Positions 1-8,897 of a stretch of DNA of 36,623 nucleotides are shown one piece after another (the stretch's first letter is position 1; each line of letters starts with the position of its first letter). A program made the position numbers and the translations under genes. The notes under the pieces are model-generated. The model searched no databases, had not been told where the DNA came from, and saw only the letters and a program-made list of their open reading frames with translations. Origin of the DNA: Paracoccus marcusii (GTDB lineage: Bacteria > Pseudomonadota > Alphaproteobacteria > Rhodobacterales > Rhodobacteraceae); contig NZ_VDDD01000019.1 of the NCBI RefSeq assembly GCF_006151785.1, forward strand, positions 1 through 36,623, written 5' to 3'.

Positions 1-1
1 C

Positions 2-43
2 CGCACCGTCGGCGCAGGCGTCGTCTCCAAGATCATCAAGTGA
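2..43 (+). CDS. tuf: Elongation factor Tu, C-terminal end only (partial)
   Basis: The first bases encode RTVGAGVVSKIIK followed by TGA, which is the highly conserved C-terminus of EF-Tu, the GTPase that delivers aminoacyl-tRNA to the ribosome. The rest of the gene lies before the window. Having tuf directly upstream of rpsJ is the usual arrangement of the str and S10 clusters in proteobacteria. Only 13 residues are visible, so the call rests on the match of this tail and on gene order. Confidence 0.9.
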   Translation, partial: RTVGAGVVSKIIK

Positions 44-80
44 TCCAGGGCCCGAACGGGCCAAGGAATGCTGCGGGAAA

Positions 81-105
81 GGCCACCCTTCGGGGTGGCC
101 TTTTT
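81..105 (+). terminator. Intrinsic terminator after tuf
   Basis: A perfect 8-bp stem, GGCCACCC with GGGTGGCC, closes a TTCG tetraloop and is followed at once by five T residues. It sits 37 bases after the tuf stop codon. It should end the tuf transcript and so separates tuf from the S10 operon. Confidence 0.9.
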
Positions 106-122
106 CATGCGGCCCGTGGCGC

Positions 123-151
123 TTGACGGGCAGGCCGATTTGCGGCATAGG
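123..151 (+). promoter_or_regulatory. Candidate sigma70-type promoter of the S10 operon
   Basis: TTGACG (123-128) and CATAGG (146-151) are separated by exactly 17 bases, just after the tuf terminator. The -35 hexamer is good and the -10 is weak (3 of 6). The same ATAGG ending occurs in the better promoter before rplO. Transcription would begin near 158 and give a leader of about 145 bases before rpsJ. Confidence 0.5.
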
Positions 152-195
152 ACCGCAACGCTGCCGGTTCGCGAAGAATCGTCGGTTTTGCGCGT

Positions 196-228
196 GGCCG
201 CCTCATCGTGGGCGGCCTGCGTTTTTTT
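196..228 (+). terminator. Terminator-like hairpin inside the rpsJ leader (possible attenuator)
   Basis: A perfect 7-bp stem, GGCCGCC (196-202) with GGCGGCC (211-217), is followed after four bases by seven T residues (222-228). It lies about 75 bases before the rpsJ start and downstream of the candidate promoter, so it would be inside the transcribed leader. It could attenuate the operon, as the S10 leader does in Escherichia coli under protein L4. It could also be only a second terminator for tuf readthrough. Confidence 0.6.
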
Positions 229-304
229 CGTACGGTCCGATGCTGGCGCCGCGTGGTGCGCCGTCAGCCTCTCGACTGGAACTCCCCGCAAGAGGGATGT
301 CTTT

Positions 305-613
305 ATGCAAAGCCAGAATATCCGGATCCGGCTGAAGGCCTTTGATTACCGCGTGCTGGACGCCAGCACCCAGGAAATCGTCAACACGGCCAAGCGCACC
401 GGCGCGACCGTCCGCGGCCCGATCCCGCTGCCGAACAAGATCGAGAAATTCACCGTCCTGCGCGGTCCGCACATCGACAAGAAGTCGCGCGACCAGTGGG
501 AAATCCGCACGCACAAGCGTCTGCTGGACATCGTCGATCCGACCCCGCAGACCGTTGACGCCCTCATGAAGCTCGACCTCGCCGCCGGCGTGGACGTCGA
601 GATCAAAGTCTGA
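305..613 (+). CDS. rpsJ: 30S ribosomal protein S10
   Basis: The 102-residue product begins [19 protein letters not shown] and matches S10 over its full length. It includes the GPIPLP loop and the RTHKRLLDI helix typical of this protein. S10 binds the head of the 30S subunit and also takes part in NusB-dependent antitermination. The reading frame is open upstream to base 68, but ATG 305 is chosen because S10 begins there and AGAGGGA lies just before it. It is the first gene of the S10 cluster, 11 bases before rplC. Confidence 0.98.
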   Translation: MQSQNIRIRLKAFDYRVLDASTQEIVNTAKRTGATVRGPIPLPNKIEKFTVLRGPHIDKKSRDQWEIRTHKRLLDIVDPTPQTVDALMKLDLAAGVDVEIKV

Positions 614-624
614 GGAGGCAGATC

Positions 625-1515
625 ATGTTGCGTACTGGTATCATCGCCAAGAAACTGGGCATGACCCGTCTGTTCCTCGAGGACGGCCGTCAGGTTCCCG
701 TCACCGTCCTGCAACTGGACGGCCTGCAGGTCATCGCGCAGCGCACCGCCGCGACCGATGGCTATACCGCCGTCCAGCTGGGCGCCGGCGAGGCGAAAGC
801 AAAGCGCACGACCGCAGCGATGCGCGGTCACTTTGCCAAGGCCTCGGTCGCGCCCAAGCGCAAGATCGTGGAATTCCGCGTTGCGGAAGAGAACCTGATC
901 AACGTCGGTGAGGAGATCACGGCTGACCACTACTTCTCGGGTCAGTATGTGGACATCGCCGGCATCTCGATCGGTAAGGGCTTTGCGGGCGCCATGAAGC
1001 GCCACAACTTCGGCGGTCTGCGCGCGTCGCACGGCGTGTCCGTCAGCCACCGTTCGCACGGTTCGACCGGCCAGTGCCAGGACCCCGGCAAGGTGTTCAA
1101 GGGCAAGAAGATGGCAGGTCACCTGGGTGCCGTCCGCGTCACCACGCAGAACCTGCAGGTCGTCCGCACGGATTCCGAGCGCGGCCTGATCATGGTCAAG
1201 GGCTCGGTTCCGGGCTCGAAGGGTGGCTGGGTCACCGTCAAGGACGCCGTGAAGAAGGCGACGCCCGAGAACCTGATCTATCCGGCCGCCCTGCGGTCCG
1301 CCGCCCGCGAAGCCGCGCGCCTGGCTGAGGAAGCCGCCGCCGCCGCCGCCGCCGAGGAAGAAGCCGCCCGTGAGGAGGCCGCCCGTCTGGCCGCCGAGCA
1401 GGAAGCCGCCGCCCTGGCCGAGGCCGAAGCCTCGATCAAGTCGGACAAGGACGCTGCCGATCCCAACGCGGAAGAGCCGGCCTCCAATGACGACGCGCCG
1501 GAAGGAGACAAGTGA
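625..1515 (+). CDS. rplC: 50S ribosomal protein L3 with long Ala/Glu-rich tail
   Basis: The product has 296 residues and starts [17 protein letters not shown] after a strong GGAGG (614-618). Residues 1 to about 225 are a normal L3 core, including the conserved [20 protein letters not shown] region and the KMAGHLG motif that reaches toward the peptidyl-transferase centre. The last 65-70 residues are low complexity, dominated by Ala and Glu with an acidic end ([20 protein letters not shown] type). Usual L3 length is about 210-240, so this is an appended tail of unknown role. The stop overlaps the rplD start (TGATG). Confidence 0.97.
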   Translation: MLRTGIIAKKLGMTRLFLEDGRQVPVTVLQLDGLQVIAQRTAATDGYTAVQLGAGEAKAKRTTAAMRGHFAKASVAPKRKIVEFRVAEENLINVGEEITADHYFSGQYVDIAGISIGKGFAGAMKRHNFGGLRASHGVSVSHRSHGSTGQCQDPGKVFKGKKMAGHLGAVRVTTQNLQVVRTDSERGLIMVKGSVPGSKGGWVTVKDAVKKATPENLIYPAALRSAAREAARLAEEAAAAAAAEEEAAREEAARLAAEQEAAALAEAEASIKSDKDAADPNAEEPASNDDAPEGDK

Positions 1516-2135
1516 TGAAACTTGATGTGATCAAGCTGGATTCCGGCGCAGCCGGGTCGATCGATCTGGCCGACGACATCTTCGGGCTGGAGCCGCGCGG
1601 CGACATCCTGCAGCGCGTCGTGCGTTGGCAGCGCGCCAAGGCACAGGCCGGCACCCACTCGGTGCTGGGCAAGTCGGACGTCAGCTACTCGACCAAGAAG
1701 ATCTATCGCCAGAAGGGCACCGGCGGCGCACGCCACGGCTCCCGCAAGGCGCCGACCTTCCGTCACGGCGGCGTCTACAAGGGTCCGACCCCGCGGTCGC
1801 ACGCCTTCGATCTGCCCAAGAAGGTCCGTGCCCTGGGTCTGCGTCACGCGCTGTCGGCGAAGGCCACCGCGGGTGAACTGGTGATCATCGAGGATCTGAA
1901 CCTCGCCGATGCCAAGACCGCAGCCGTCGCCAAGGCCGTCCGTGAGAACGGCTGGAAGCGCGTGCTGGTGATCGACGGTGCCGAAGTGAACGAGAACTTC
2001 GCCCGTGCCGCCCGCAACATCGAAGGCGTGGACATCCTGCCGTCGATGGGTGCCAACGTGTATGACATCCTCAAGCGTGATACCCTGGTCATCACGCGCG
2101 CCGGTGTCGAAGCTCTGGAGGCTCGTCTGAAATGA
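1515..2135 (+). CDS. rplD: 50S ribosomal protein L4
   Basis: The 206-residue product begins [18 protein letters not shown] and carries the L4 signature region [20 protein letters not shown] and [13 protein letters not shown], the loop that lines the exit tunnel. An in-frame GTG lies one codon upstream (1512), but ATG 1515 overlaps the rplC stop and has GAAGGAGA at a good distance, so it is preferred. In enterobacteria L4 also represses its own S10 operon; whether it does so here is not known from sequence. Its stop overlaps rplW by four bases. Confidence 0.98.
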   Translation: MKLDVIKLDSGAAGSIDLADDIFGLEPRGDILQRVVRWQRAKAQAGTHSVLGKSDVSYSTKKIYRQKGTGGARHGSRKAPTFRHGGVYKGPTPRSHAFDLPKKVRALGLRHALSAKATAGELVIIEDLNLADAKTAAVAKAVRENGWKRVLVIDGAEVNENFARAARNIEGVDILPSMGANVYDILKRDTLVITRAGVEALEARLK

Positions 2136-2428
2136 GCGCGAAAGCAGAACATTACGACGTGATCGTCAAGCCGATCATCACCGAGAAGGCCACCATGACG
2201 TCCGAGAACAACGGCGTCGTGTTCCAGGTCGCCAAGGACTCGAACAAGCCGCAGATCAAGCAGGCCGTCGAGGCCCTGTTCGGTGTCAAGGTGAAGGCGG
2301 TCAACACCACCATCACCAAGGGCAAGCAGAAGCGCTTCCGCGGCCAGCTGGGTCGTCGCAGCGACGTCAAGAAGGCCTATGTGACGCTGGAAGCCGGCAG
2401 CACCATCGACGTTTCGACCGGTCTCTGA
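2132..2428 (+). CDS. rplW: 50S ribosomal protein L23
   Basis: The product is 98 residues and begins [20 protein letters not shown], with the PIITEKA motif and the [12 protein letters not shown] segment of bacterial L23. L23 sits at the exit tunnel and docks trigger factor and SRP. The ATG overlaps the rplD stop (ATGA), so the two are probably translationally coupled. A 93-base gap containing a strong hairpin follows before rplB. Confidence 0.98.
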   Translation: MSAKAEHYDVIVKPIITEKATMTSENNGVVFQVAKDSNKPQIKQAVEALFGVKVKAVNTTITKGKQKRFRGQLGRRSDVKKAYVTLEAGSTIDVSTGL

Positions 2429-2444
2429 TAACCGGACGCGATCT

Positions 2445-2470
2445 GGCGGCCCCGGCATTCCGGGGCCGCC
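2445..2470 (+). other. Strong stem-loop between rplW and rplB
   Basis: A perfect 11-bp GC stem (GGCGGCCCCGG, 2445-2455, with its complement 2460-2470) closes a CATT loop. No T-run follows, so it is unlikely to terminate. It may be an RNA processing or stability element inside the S10 operon. Confidence 0.7.
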
Positions 2471-2521
2471 GCAATTGACTGAAACGGACCACCCTGGTCC
2501 AAAGCAACGGAAGACAGAAAG

Positions 2522-3361
2522 ATGGCATTGAAGTCGTACAAACCGACGACGCCTGGCCAGCGTGGGCTGGTTCTGATCGACCGTTCGGAGCTTTGGAAAG
2601 GTCGCCCGGTCAAGAGCCTCACCGAGGGTCTGACCAAGAAAGGCGGCCGGAACAACACCGGACGGATCACCATGCGGCGCCAAGGCGGCGGCGCGAAACG
2701 CCTGTATCGCATCGTCGATTTCAAGCGCACCAAGTTCGACATGGCCGGCACGGTCGAGCGGATTGAGTACGATCCCAACCGCACCGCCTTCATCGCGCTG
2801 ATCAAGTACGAAGACGGCGAGCAGACCTATATCCTGGCACCGCAGCGTCTGGCCATCGGCGACAAGGTCGTGGCGGGTTCCAAAGTCGACGTGAAGCCGG
2901 GCAACGCCATGCCCTTCAGCGGCATGCCCATCGGCACGATCGTCCACAACGTCGAGCTGAAGCCCGGCAAGGGCGGCCAGATCGCGCGTTCGGCTGGCAC
3001 CTATGCCCAGTTCGTGGGTCGTGACGGCGGCTATGCCCAGATCCGCCTGTCCTCGGGCGAGCTGCGCCTGGTCCGTCAGGAATGCATGGCGACCATCGGC
3101 GCCGTGTCGAATGCCGACCATTCGAACCAGAACCTCGGCAAGGCCGGCCGCAACCGCCACAAGGGCATCCGCCCGAGCGTCCGCGGTGTCGCCATGAACC
3201 CGATCGACCACCCGCATGGTGGTGGTGAGGGCCGCACCTCGGGTGGCCGCACGCCGGTCACGCCCTGGGGTAAGGACACCAAGGGCAAGAAGACCCGCAG
3301 CAACAAGGCGACCGACAAGTACATCTTGCGTTCGCGTCACGCGAAGAAGAAGGGGCGCTGA
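2522..3361 (+). CDS. rplB: 50S ribosomal protein L2
   Basis: The 279-residue product starts [15 protein letters not shown] and shows the full L2 pattern: [13 protein letters not shown] N-terminal region, the SH3-like core, and the C-terminal [19 protein letters not shown] signature that contains the conserved histidine near the peptidyl-transferase centre. Length is normal for the family. ATG 2522 is preceded by GGAAGAC. It is followed three bases later by rpsS. Confidence 0.98.
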   Translation: MALKSYKPTTPGQRGLVLIDRSELWKGRPVKSLTEGLTKKGGRNNTGRITMRRQGGGAKRLYRIVDFKRTKFDMAGTVERIEYDPNRTAFIALIKYEDGEQTYILAPQRLAIGDKVVAGSKVDVKPGNAMPFSGMPIGTIVHNVELKPGKGGQIARSAGTYAQFVGRDGGYAQIRLSSGELRLVRQECMATIGAVSNADHSNQNLGKAGRNRHKGIRPSVRGVAMNPIDHPHGGGEGRTSGGRTPVTPWGKDTKGKKTRSNKATDKYILRSRHAKKKGR

Positions 3362-3364
3362 CCT

Positions 3365-3643
3365 ATGGCACGTTCTGTTTGGAAAGGCCCCTTTGTTGAC
3401 GCCTATGTGCTCAAGAAAGCCGAGAAGGCCCGTGAGTCGGGGAAATCCGACGTCATCAAGATCTGGTCGCGTCGCTCGACCATCCTGCCGCAATTCGTCG
3501 GCCTGACCTTTGCCGTCTACAACGGGCACAAGCACATCCCCGTGAACGTCAGCGAAGAGATGATCGGTCAGAAATTCGGTGAATATTCGCCCACGCGCAC
3601 CTATTACGGGCACGCCGCGGACAAGAAAGCCAAGAGGAAGTAA
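3365..3643 (+). CDS. rpsS: 30S ribosomal protein S19
   Basis: The 92-residue product begins [20 protein letters not shown] and contains the S19 signature around [25 protein letters not shown]19 forms a complex with S13 in the 30S head near the A and P sites. The length is the usual one. The gene starts three bases after rplB and ends five bases before rplV. Confidence 0.98.
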   Translation: MARSVWKGPFVDAYVLKKAEKARESGKSDVIKIWSRRSTILPQFVGLTFAVYNGHKHIPVNVSEEMIGQKFGEYSPTRTYYGHAADKKAKRK

Positions 3644-3648
3644 TCGTC

Positions 3649-4029
3649 ATGGGTAAGGAAAACAATCCGCGCCGCGTGGCGGAGAACGAGGCCTTCGCCA
3701 AGACGAAGATGCTTCGCACCTCGCCGCAGAAGCTGAACCTGGTGGCTCAGCTGATCCGCGGCAAGAAGGTCGACAAGGCTCTGGCCGACCTGACCTTCTC
3801 GCACAAGCGCATCGCCGGCGACGTGAAGAAGTGCCTTCAGTCCGCCATCGCGAACGCCGAGAACAACCACGGTCTGGACGTCGACAACCTGGTCGTCGCC
3901 GAGGCCTGGGTCGGCAAGAACCTGGTGATGAAGCGTGGCCGTCCGCGGGCACGTGGCCGCTTCGGCAAGATCATGAAGCCGTTTTCGGAAATCACCATCA
4001 AGGTGCGCCAAGTCGAGGAGCAAGCGTAA
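3649..4029 (+). CDS. rplV: 50S ribosomal protein L22
   Basis: The product has 126 residues and matches L22: [20 protein letters not shown], then the conserved beta-hairpin tip [14 protein letters not shown], which extends into the exit tunnel. Its final base is also the first base of the rpsC start codon (TAATG), indicating coupled translation. Confidence 0.98.
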   Translation: MGKENNPRRVAENEAFAKTKMLRTSPQKLNLVAQLIRGKKVDKALADLTFSHKRIAGDVKKCLQSAIANAENNHGLDVDNLVVAEAWVGKNLVMKRGRPRARGRFGKIMKPFSEITIKVRQVEEQA

Positions 4030-4739
4030 TGGGTCAGAAGGTCAATCCGATCGGCATGCGCCTCCAGGTCAACCGCACCTGGGACAGCCGCTGGTACGCC
4101 GACGACAAGGACTATGGCAATCTGCTGCTTGAAGACCTGAAGATCCGGGACTTCATCCGCACCGAAGCCAAGCAGGCCGGCATCAGCCGCGTCATCATCG
4201 AGCGCCCCCACAAGAAGTGCCGCGTGACCATTCACGCAGCGCGTCCCGGTGTCATCATCGGCAAGAAGGGTGCGGACATCGAGACCCTGCGCAAGAAGCT
4301 GGCGAACTTCACCGACAGCGAACTGCACCTGAACATCGTCGAAGTGCGCAAGCCCGACGTCGATGCGCAACTGGTCGCCGAGTCGATCGCTCAGCAGCTG
4401 GAGCGTCGCGTGTCGTTCCGCCGTGCGATGAAGCGTTCGGTCCAGAACGCGATGCGCATGGGCGCCCTGGGCATCCGCGTGAACGTCGCCGGCCGTCTGG
4501 GCGGCGCCGAGATCGCACGGACCGAGTGGTATCGCGAGGGCCGCGTGCCCCTGCACACCCTGCGGGCCGACATCGACTATGCACTCTGCGAAGCCACGAC
4601 CCCGTACGGGATCATCGGCGTGAAGGTGTGGATCTTCAAGGGCGAGATCATGGAACATGATCCCCAGGCCCATGATCGCCGCGCTGCCGAGGCCCAGGAA
4701 GGTCCGGCCCCCCGTGGTCCGCGCCGCGACGCCCGGTAA
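4029..4739 (+). CDS. rpsC: 30S ribosomal protein S3
   Basis: The 236-residue product begins [20 protein letters not shown]. It holds the type II KH domain with the GKKG loop ([20 protein letters not shown]) and the C-terminal domain ending in an Ala/Pro/Arg-rich tail. S3 is part of the mRNA entry pore and has helicase activity with S4 and S5. The frame is open well upstream, but ATG 4029, overlapping the rplV stop, is the conserved start. Confidence 0.98.
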   Translation: MGQKVNPIGMRLQVNRTWDSRWYADDKDYGNLLLEDLKIRDFIRTEAKQAGISRVIIERPHKKCRVTIHAARPGVIIGKKGADIETLRKKLANFTDSELHLNIVEVRKPDVDAQLVAESIAQQLERRVSFRRAMKRSVQNAMRMGALGIRVNVAGRLGGAEIARTEWYREGRVPLHTLRADIDYALCEATTPYGIIGVKVWIFKGEIMEHDPQAHDRRAAEAQEGPAPRGPRRDAR

Positions 4740-4752
4740 GGAGTAGAAAACA

Positions 4753-5166
4753 ATGCTGCAACCGAAACGGACCAAGTTCCGCAAACAGCACAAGGGCCGT
4801 ATCCACGGCGAGGCAAAGGGCGGTTTCGACCTGAACTTTGGCTCGTTCGCCCTGAAGGCAACCGAACCGGAGCGCGTCACCGCGCGCCAGATCGAGGCGG
4901 CCCGCCGCGCGATCACCCGTCACATGAAGCGTCAGGGCCGGGTCTGGATCCGGATTTTCCCGGACGTCCCGGTGTCGTCCAAGCCCACCGAGGTCCGGAT
5001 GGGTAAGGGCAAGGGTTCCGTCGACTTCTGGGCGGCCCGGGTGCATCCCGGCCGGATCATGTTCGAGATCGACGGCGTGAACGACACCATCGCCCGCGAG
5101 GCCCTGCGCCTCGGCGCGATGAAGCTGCCGGTTCTGACCCGCATCGTCGCACGCGAAGACTGGTAA
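4753..5166 (+). CDS. rplP: 50S ribosomal protein L16
   Basis: The 137-residue product begins [24 protein letters not shown] and carries the L16 signature [19 protein letters not shown]16 organises the A-site tRNA region of the 50S subunit. Length is normal. Unlike most bacteria, rpmC does not follow at once: a 192-base gap with a long hairpin lies after it. Confidence 0.98.
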   Translation: MLQPKRTKFRKQHKGRIHGEAKGGFDLNFGSFALKATEPERVTARQIEAARRAITRHMKRQGRVWIRIFPDVPVSSKPTEVRMGKGKGSVDFWAARVHPGRIMFEIDGVNDTIAREALRLGAMKLPVLTRIVAREDW

Positions 5167-5194
5167 GCGTCGGCCCGCCGGGCCAGCGCGAAAG

Positions 5195-5232
5195 GGGGCC
5201 CCGCCGAGCGATCGGCGGGGCCCCTGCCTTTT
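5195..5232 (+). terminator. Long GC hairpin after rplP, possible partial terminator
   Basis: A perfect 13-bp stem, GGGGCCCCGCCGA (5195-5207) with its complement (5212-5224), closes a GCGA loop. TGCCTTTT follows, so the T-run is short and offset by four bases. It may weaken transcription passing from the S10 to the spc genes or act as an RNA processing site. Confidence 0.55.
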
Positions 5233-5245
5233 CCCGCAAACGGGC

Positions 5246-5274
5246 TTGCCAAACGGGCGTTCAGCCTGTATGCG
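5246..5274 (+). promoter_or_regulatory. Candidate promoter for the rpmC-proximal spc genes
   Basis: TTGCCA (5246-5251) and TATGCG (5269-5274) are 17 bases apart and lie just after the rplP hairpin, about 85 bases before rpmC. Both hexamers are moderate matches. Together with the hairpin it suggests that the spc genes can be transcribed independently. Confidence 0.4.
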
Positions 5275-5358
5275 CAGGCCTTCATCACGAAACTCCACCG
5301 GAATCAGGGTGGCCCTGGCGACAGGGGCTCTCCGGTGATGTTGAAAGGAAGACGCGTC

Positions 5359-5565
5359 ATGGACGCCACCGAACTGAAGTCTAAGACGCCCGACCAGCTG
5401 AAGGATCAGCTGGTTGCGCTGAAGAAAGAGGCCTTCAACCTGCGCTTTCAGCAGGCGACCGGTCAGCTGGAAAGCACCGCACGGATGCGCACCGTCCGTC
5501 GCGACGTGGCTCGCGTGAAGACGATTCTGAACCAGAAAGCGGCCGAAGCCGCGGCCTCGAACTAA
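5359..5565 (+). CDS. rpmC: 50S ribosomal protein L29
   Basis: The product is 68 residues, beginning [24 protein letters not shown], with the helical hairpin and the [13 protein letters not shown] region of L29. L29 neighbours L23 at the exit tunnel. ATG codons at 5335 and 5338 are in frame, but 5359 fits the family start and has AAAGGAAG (5344-5351) before it. It is followed 12 bases later by rpsQ. Confidence 0.97.
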   Translation: MDATELKSKTPDQLKDQLVALKKEAFNLRFQQATGQLESTARMRTVRRDVARVKTILNQKAAEAAASN

Positions 5566-5577
5566 GGAGCCCGGCCC

Positions 5578-5823
5578 ATGCCCAAACGTATCCTGCAAGG
5601 CCGCGTCACCAGCGACAAGAACGAACAGACGATCACCGTCCTGGTCGAGCGCCGCTTCAAGCATCCCGTGCTGCACAAGATCGTGCGCTCGTCGAAGAAA
5701 TACCGCGCGCATGACGCGCAGAACCAGTTCAAGATCGGGGACACCGTTCGCATCGTCGAATGCGCCCCGATCTCGAAGACGAAACGCTGGACTGTCCTGA
5801 CGGACGAAGCGGTCAACGCCTGA
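5578..5823 (+). CDS. rpsQ: 30S ribosomal protein S17
   Basis: The 81-residue product begins [18 protein letters not shown] and has the S17 OB-fold with the conserved [13 protein letters not shown] and [13 protein letters not shown] segments. S17 is an early-binding protein of the 30S body. Length and position after rpmC are normal. A 77-base gap with a short GC hairpin separates it from rplN. Confidence 0.98.
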   Translation: MPKRILQGRVTSDKNEQTITVLVERRFKHPVLHKIVRSSKKYRAHDAQNQFKIGDTVRIVECAPISKTKRWTVLTDEAVNA

Positions 5824-5900
5824 AGTCCATCATTACAGATCAGAAATGATCGAAACCCTGGGGCCGCAGTCGGCGGTCCCCAAAGGTCGGGAGAAACCAA

Positions 5901-6269
5901 ATGATCCAGATGCAGACCAATCTGGATGTTGCTGATAACTCGGGCGCTCGCCGGGTTCAGTGCATCAAGGTCCTGGGTGGTTCGCACCGTCGCTATGCGT
6001 CGGTGGGCGACATCATTGTCGTGTCCGTGAAGGAAGCCATCCCCCGGGGCCGGGTGAAGAAGGGTGACGTCCGCAAGGCCGTCGTCGTTCGCACCGCCAA
6101 GGAAGTGAATCGCGAAGACGGAACCTCGATCCGCTTCGACCGCAACGCCGCCGTCATCCTGAACAACCAGGGCGAACCGGTCGGCACCCGTATCTTCGGG
6201 CCGGTCGTGCGCGAGCTGCGTGCGAAGAACTTCATGAAGATCATCTCGCTTGCACCGGAGGTGCTGTGA
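5901..6269 (+). CDS. rplN: 50S ribosomal protein L14
   Basis: The 122-residue product starts [19 protein letters not shown] and matches L14 throughout, including [13 protein letters not shown] and the C-terminal FGPVVREL motif. L14 contacts the 30S subunit in an inter-subunit bridge. GGGAGAAA lies upstream of ATG 5901. Its stop overlaps the rplX start (TGATG). Confidence 0.98.
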   Translation: MIQMQTNLDVADNSGARRVQCIKVLGGSHRRYASVGDIIVVSVKEAIPRGRVKKGDVRKAVVVRTAKEVNREDGTSIRFDRNAAVILNNQGEPVGTRIFGPVVRELRAKNFMKIISLAPEVL

Positions 6270-6574
6270 TGGCTGCCAAGCTGAAGAAGGGCGACAAGGT
6301 CGTCGTGCTGGCCGGCAAGGACAAGGGCAAGCAGGGTGAGATCACCGCTGTCATGCCCAAGGACAACAAGGCCATCGTGGACGGCGTGAACGTCGCCATC
6401 CGCCACACCAAGCAGTCCCAGAACAGCCAGGGCGGCCGCGTGTCGAAGGCCATGCCGATCGACCTGTCGAACCTGTCGCTGATGGACAAGAACGGCAAGG
6501 CAACCCGCGTCGGCTTCCGCATGGAAGACGGCGGCAAGGTCCGCTTTGCCAAGACCACGGGAGACGTGATCTGA
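6269..6574 (+). CDS. rplX: 50S ribosomal protein L24
   Basis: The 101-residue product begins [23 protein letters not shown], the KOW motif of L24, a 50S assembly initiator. A GTG one codon earlier (6266) is in frame, but ATG 6269, which overlaps the rplN stop, is preferred. Its stop again overlaps the next ATG (rplE), so rplN-rplX-rplE form a coupled run. Confidence 0.98.
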   Translation: MAAKLKKGDKVVVLAGKDKGKQGEITAVMPKDNKAIVDGVNVAIRHTKQSQNSQGGRVSKAMPIDLSNLSLMDKNGKATRVGFRMEDGGKVRFAKTTGDVI

Positions 6575-7134
6575 TGCTGGACGACGCCAAGTACACGCCC
6601 CGCCTGCGCGCGGTGTTCACCGACACCATCAAGGCCGCGCTGAAGGAAGAGTTCAGCTACAAGAACGACATGCAGATCCCGCGTCTGGACAAGATCGTCC
6701 TGAACATGGGTGTCGGCGAAGCCGTCAAGGACACCAAGAAGGTCAAGCAGGCGGCCGACGAGCTGTCGCTGATCGCCGGTCAGAAGGCCATCATCACCTA
6801 TGCCAAGAAGTCGATCGCCGGCTTCCGCGTGCGTGAGGAGATGCCGCTTGGCTGCAAGGTGACCCTGCGCGGCGACCGCATGTACGAATTCCTGGACCGC
6901 CTGATCAACATCGCGCTGCCCCGCGTCCGCGACTTCCGCGGCGTGAAGCCGACGTCGTTCGACGGCCGCGGCAACTATGCGATGGGCCTGAAAGAGCACA
7001 TCGTTTTCCCGGAAATCAACTTCGACAAGGTCGACGAAGTTCTGGGGATGGACATCATCATCTGCACCACCGCGACGACCGACGCGGAAGCGAAGTCGCT
7101 GTTGAAGCATTTCAACATGCCGTTCACCAGCTGA
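6574..7134 (+). CDS. rplE: 50S ribosomal protein L5
   Basis: The 186-residue product begins [20 protein letters not shown] and has the L5 pattern [21 protein letters not shown], the [23 protein letters not shown] stretch and the C-terminal [21 protein letters not shown]5 binds 5S rRNA and contacts P-site tRNA. Length is normal for the family. Confidence 0.98.
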   Translation: MLDDAKYTPRLRAVFTDTIKAALKEEFSYKNDMQIPRLDKIVLNMGVGEAVKDTKKVKQAADELSLIAGQKAIITYAKKSIAGFRVREEMPLGCKVTLRGDRMYEFLDRLINIALPRVRDFRGVKPTSFDGRGNYAMGLKEHIVFPEINFDKVDEVLGMDIIICTTATTDAEAKSLLKHFNMPFTS

Positions 7135-7153
7135 TCGCGGAGGGAAAGAAGAT

Positions 7154-7459
7154 ATGGCAAAGAAATCCATGATCGAGCGCGAGAACAAGCGCGCACGTCT
7201 GGTCAAGCAATACGCTGCAAAGCGTGCTGAACTGAACGAGGTCATCAAGGACCAGTCCCGCCCGATGGAAGAGCGGTTCAAGGCCACGCTGAAGCTGGCC
7301 GAACTGCCGCGCAACTCGTCGGCGACGCGCCTGCACAACCGGTGCCAACTGACCGGTCGTCCGCATGCGTATTACCGCAAACTGAAACTGTCGCGGATCA
7401 TGCTGCGCGAGCTCGGCTCGCACGGTCAGATCCCCGGCCTGGTCAAGTCCAGCTGGTAA
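7154..7459 (+). CDS. rpsN: 30S ribosomal protein S14, zinc-independent form
   Basis: The 101-residue product begins [20 protein letters not shown] and ends with the conserved RNRC-like [20 protein letters not shown] and LVKSSW. Only one cysteine is present, so the CXXC pairs of the zinc-binding short form are absent; this is the long C-minus type. GGAGGGAAAG lies ahead of the ATG. Confidence 0.98.
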   Translation: MAKKSMIERENKRARLVKQYAAKRAELNEVIKDQSRPMEERFKATLKLAELPRNSSATRLHNRCQLTGRPHAYYRKLKLSRIMLRELGSHGQIPGLVKSSW

Positions 7460-7472
7460 GGGGGCACATACC

Positions 7473-7868
7473 ATGATGAACGATCCTCTCGGCGATATGC
7501 TGACCCGCATCCGCAATGCGCAGATGCGCGGCAAATCGACCGTCCGCACCCCCGCCTCCAAGCTGCGTGCCTGGGTTCTGGACGTGCTGAAGAACGAAGG
7601 TTACATCCGCGGCTACGAGGAAGTGACCACCACCGAGGGCCACAAAGAGCTGGAAATCGGGCTGAAGTACCACGACGGAACCCCGGTCATCCGGGAACTG
7701 TCGCGCGTGTCGAAGCCGGGTCGCCGGGTCTATGCCGGGTCCAAGGAAATCCCGCAGGTCCGTCAGGGTCTGGGCGTCTCGATCGTCTCGACTCCCAAGG
7801 GCGTCATGTCGGATGCAGCGGCTCGCAATGCCAATGTTGGCGGCGAAGTCCTCTGCACCGTGTTCTAA
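7473..7868 (+). CDS. rpsH: 30S ribosomal protein S8
   Basis: The product is 131 residues (130 if the second ATG at 7476 is used) and begins M(M)[15 protein letters not shown]. The C-terminal motif [26 protein letters not shown] is diagnostic. S8 nucleates the central domain of 16S rRNA and represses the spc operon in E. coli. AAGGGGG at 7458-7464 spaces slightly better to 7473, whereas family alignments favour 7476; both are possible. Confidence 0.97.
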   Translation: MMNDPLGDMLTRIRNAQMRGKSTVRTPASKLRAWVLDVLKNEGYIRGYEEVTTTEGHKELEIGLKYHDGTPVIRELSRVSKPGRRVYAGSKEIPQVRQGLGVSIVSTPKGVMSDAAARNANVGGEVLCTVF

Positions 7869-7878
7869 GGAGGGCAGA

Positions 7879-8412
7879 ATGTCTCGTATTGGTAAGAAGC
7901 CGGTCGAACTGCCCAAGGGCGTGACGGCCGAGATCAAGGGTCAGACCATCGAAGTGAAGGGGCCGAAGGGCACCCGTCATTTCACGGCGACCGATGATGT
8001 GGATCTGGTGCTGGAAGATGGCTCCGTCGCGGTCAAGCCCCGCGGTACGTCCAAGCGTGCGCGCCAGCAGTGGGGGATGACCCGCTCGATGATCGAGAAC
8101 CTGACCGTGGGCGTGTCCACCGGGTTCAAGAAGGAGCTGGAGATCCAGGGTGTGGGTTACCGCGCCAACATGCAGGGCAAGGACCTGAAGTTGGCTCTGG
8201 GCTACTCGCATGACGTGATCTTCGAGGTGCCGGAAGGCGTCACGGTGTCGTCTCCGAAGCAGACCGAAATCGTTGTGGAAGGCATTGACCAGCAGCTTGT
8301 TGGCCAGGTCGCAGCGAACATCCGCGAGTGGCGCAAGCCCGAGCCCTACAAGGGCAAGGGTATCCGCTACAAGGGCGAGTTCGTGTTCCGCAAGGAAGGC
8401 AAGAAGAAGTAA
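7879..8412 (+). CDS. rplF: 50S ribosomal protein L6
   Basis: The 177-residue product begins [21 protein letters not shown] and contains two L6 repeats and the C-terminal signature [15 protein letters not shown]6 sits near the GTPase-associated region of the 50S subunit. The frame stays open into rpsH upstream, but ATG 7879 follows AAGGAGGG and is the family start. Confidence 0.98.
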   Translation: MSRIGKKPVELPKGVTAEIKGQTIEVKGPKGTRHFTATDDVDLVLEDGSVAVKPRGTSKRARQQWGMTRSMIENLTVGVSTGFKKELEIQGVGYRANMQGKDLKLALGYSHDVIFEVPEGVTVSSPKQTEIVVEGIDQQLVGQVAANIREWRKPEPYKGKGIRYKGEFVFRKEGKKK

Positions 8413-8424
8413 GGGGCGCATGAA

Positions 8425-8784
8425 ATGGCACTGAAAAAGCAAGAGCTGTTCCAGAAGCGCCGCCTGCGCGTTCGGAACAAGCTGCGGGCGATGTCGAACG
8501 GCCGTCCGCGGATGTCGATCCACCGGTCCTCGAAGAACATCTTCGTGCAGGTGATCGACGATCTGAAGGGCGTGACCCTGGCTTCGGCCAGCACGCTGGA
8601 GAAGGACCTGGGCCTGATCGGCAAGAACAACGTCGAGGCTGCGGCCAAGATCGGTTCGACCATCGCCGAGCGTGCGAAAGCCGCCGGCGTGGAAGAAGTC
8701 GTGTTCGACCGCGGCGGCTTCATCTTCCACGGCAAGGTCAAGGCTCTGGCCGACGCCGCCCGTGAAGGTGGTCTGAAGTTCTGA
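8425..8784 (+). CDS. rplR: 50S ribosomal protein L18
   Basis: The 119-residue product begins [20 protein letters not shown] and carries [20 protein letters not shown] and the end [28 protein letters not shown], typical of L18, the 5S rRNA-binding protein. It lies 12 bases after rplF. A 113-base gap with no convincing promoter separates it from rpsE. Confidence 0.98.
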   Translation: MALKKQELFQKRRLRVRNKLRAMSNGRPRMSIHRSSKNIFVQVIDDLKGVTLASASTLEKDLGLIGKNNVEAAAKIGSTIAERAKAAGVEEVVFDRGGFIFHGKVKALADAAREGGLKF

Positions 8785-8897
8785 TCCTGCGGACGGCGCA
8801 TGCCCCAGTGGCGGCGCCGTCCCGATGATCCGGGAACATCCGTTCACCGGGATCGACACAACCGGCGCCGCGCGCGCCCGCGTACAAGGAATGCCTC

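Noticed and set aside
1844..3613. A 589-codon open frame on the - strand across rplD, rplW and rplB
   Set aside because: It is a shadow of real ribosomal genes in high-GC DNA. The product has no recognisable domain and the sense strand encodes conserved proteins throughout.
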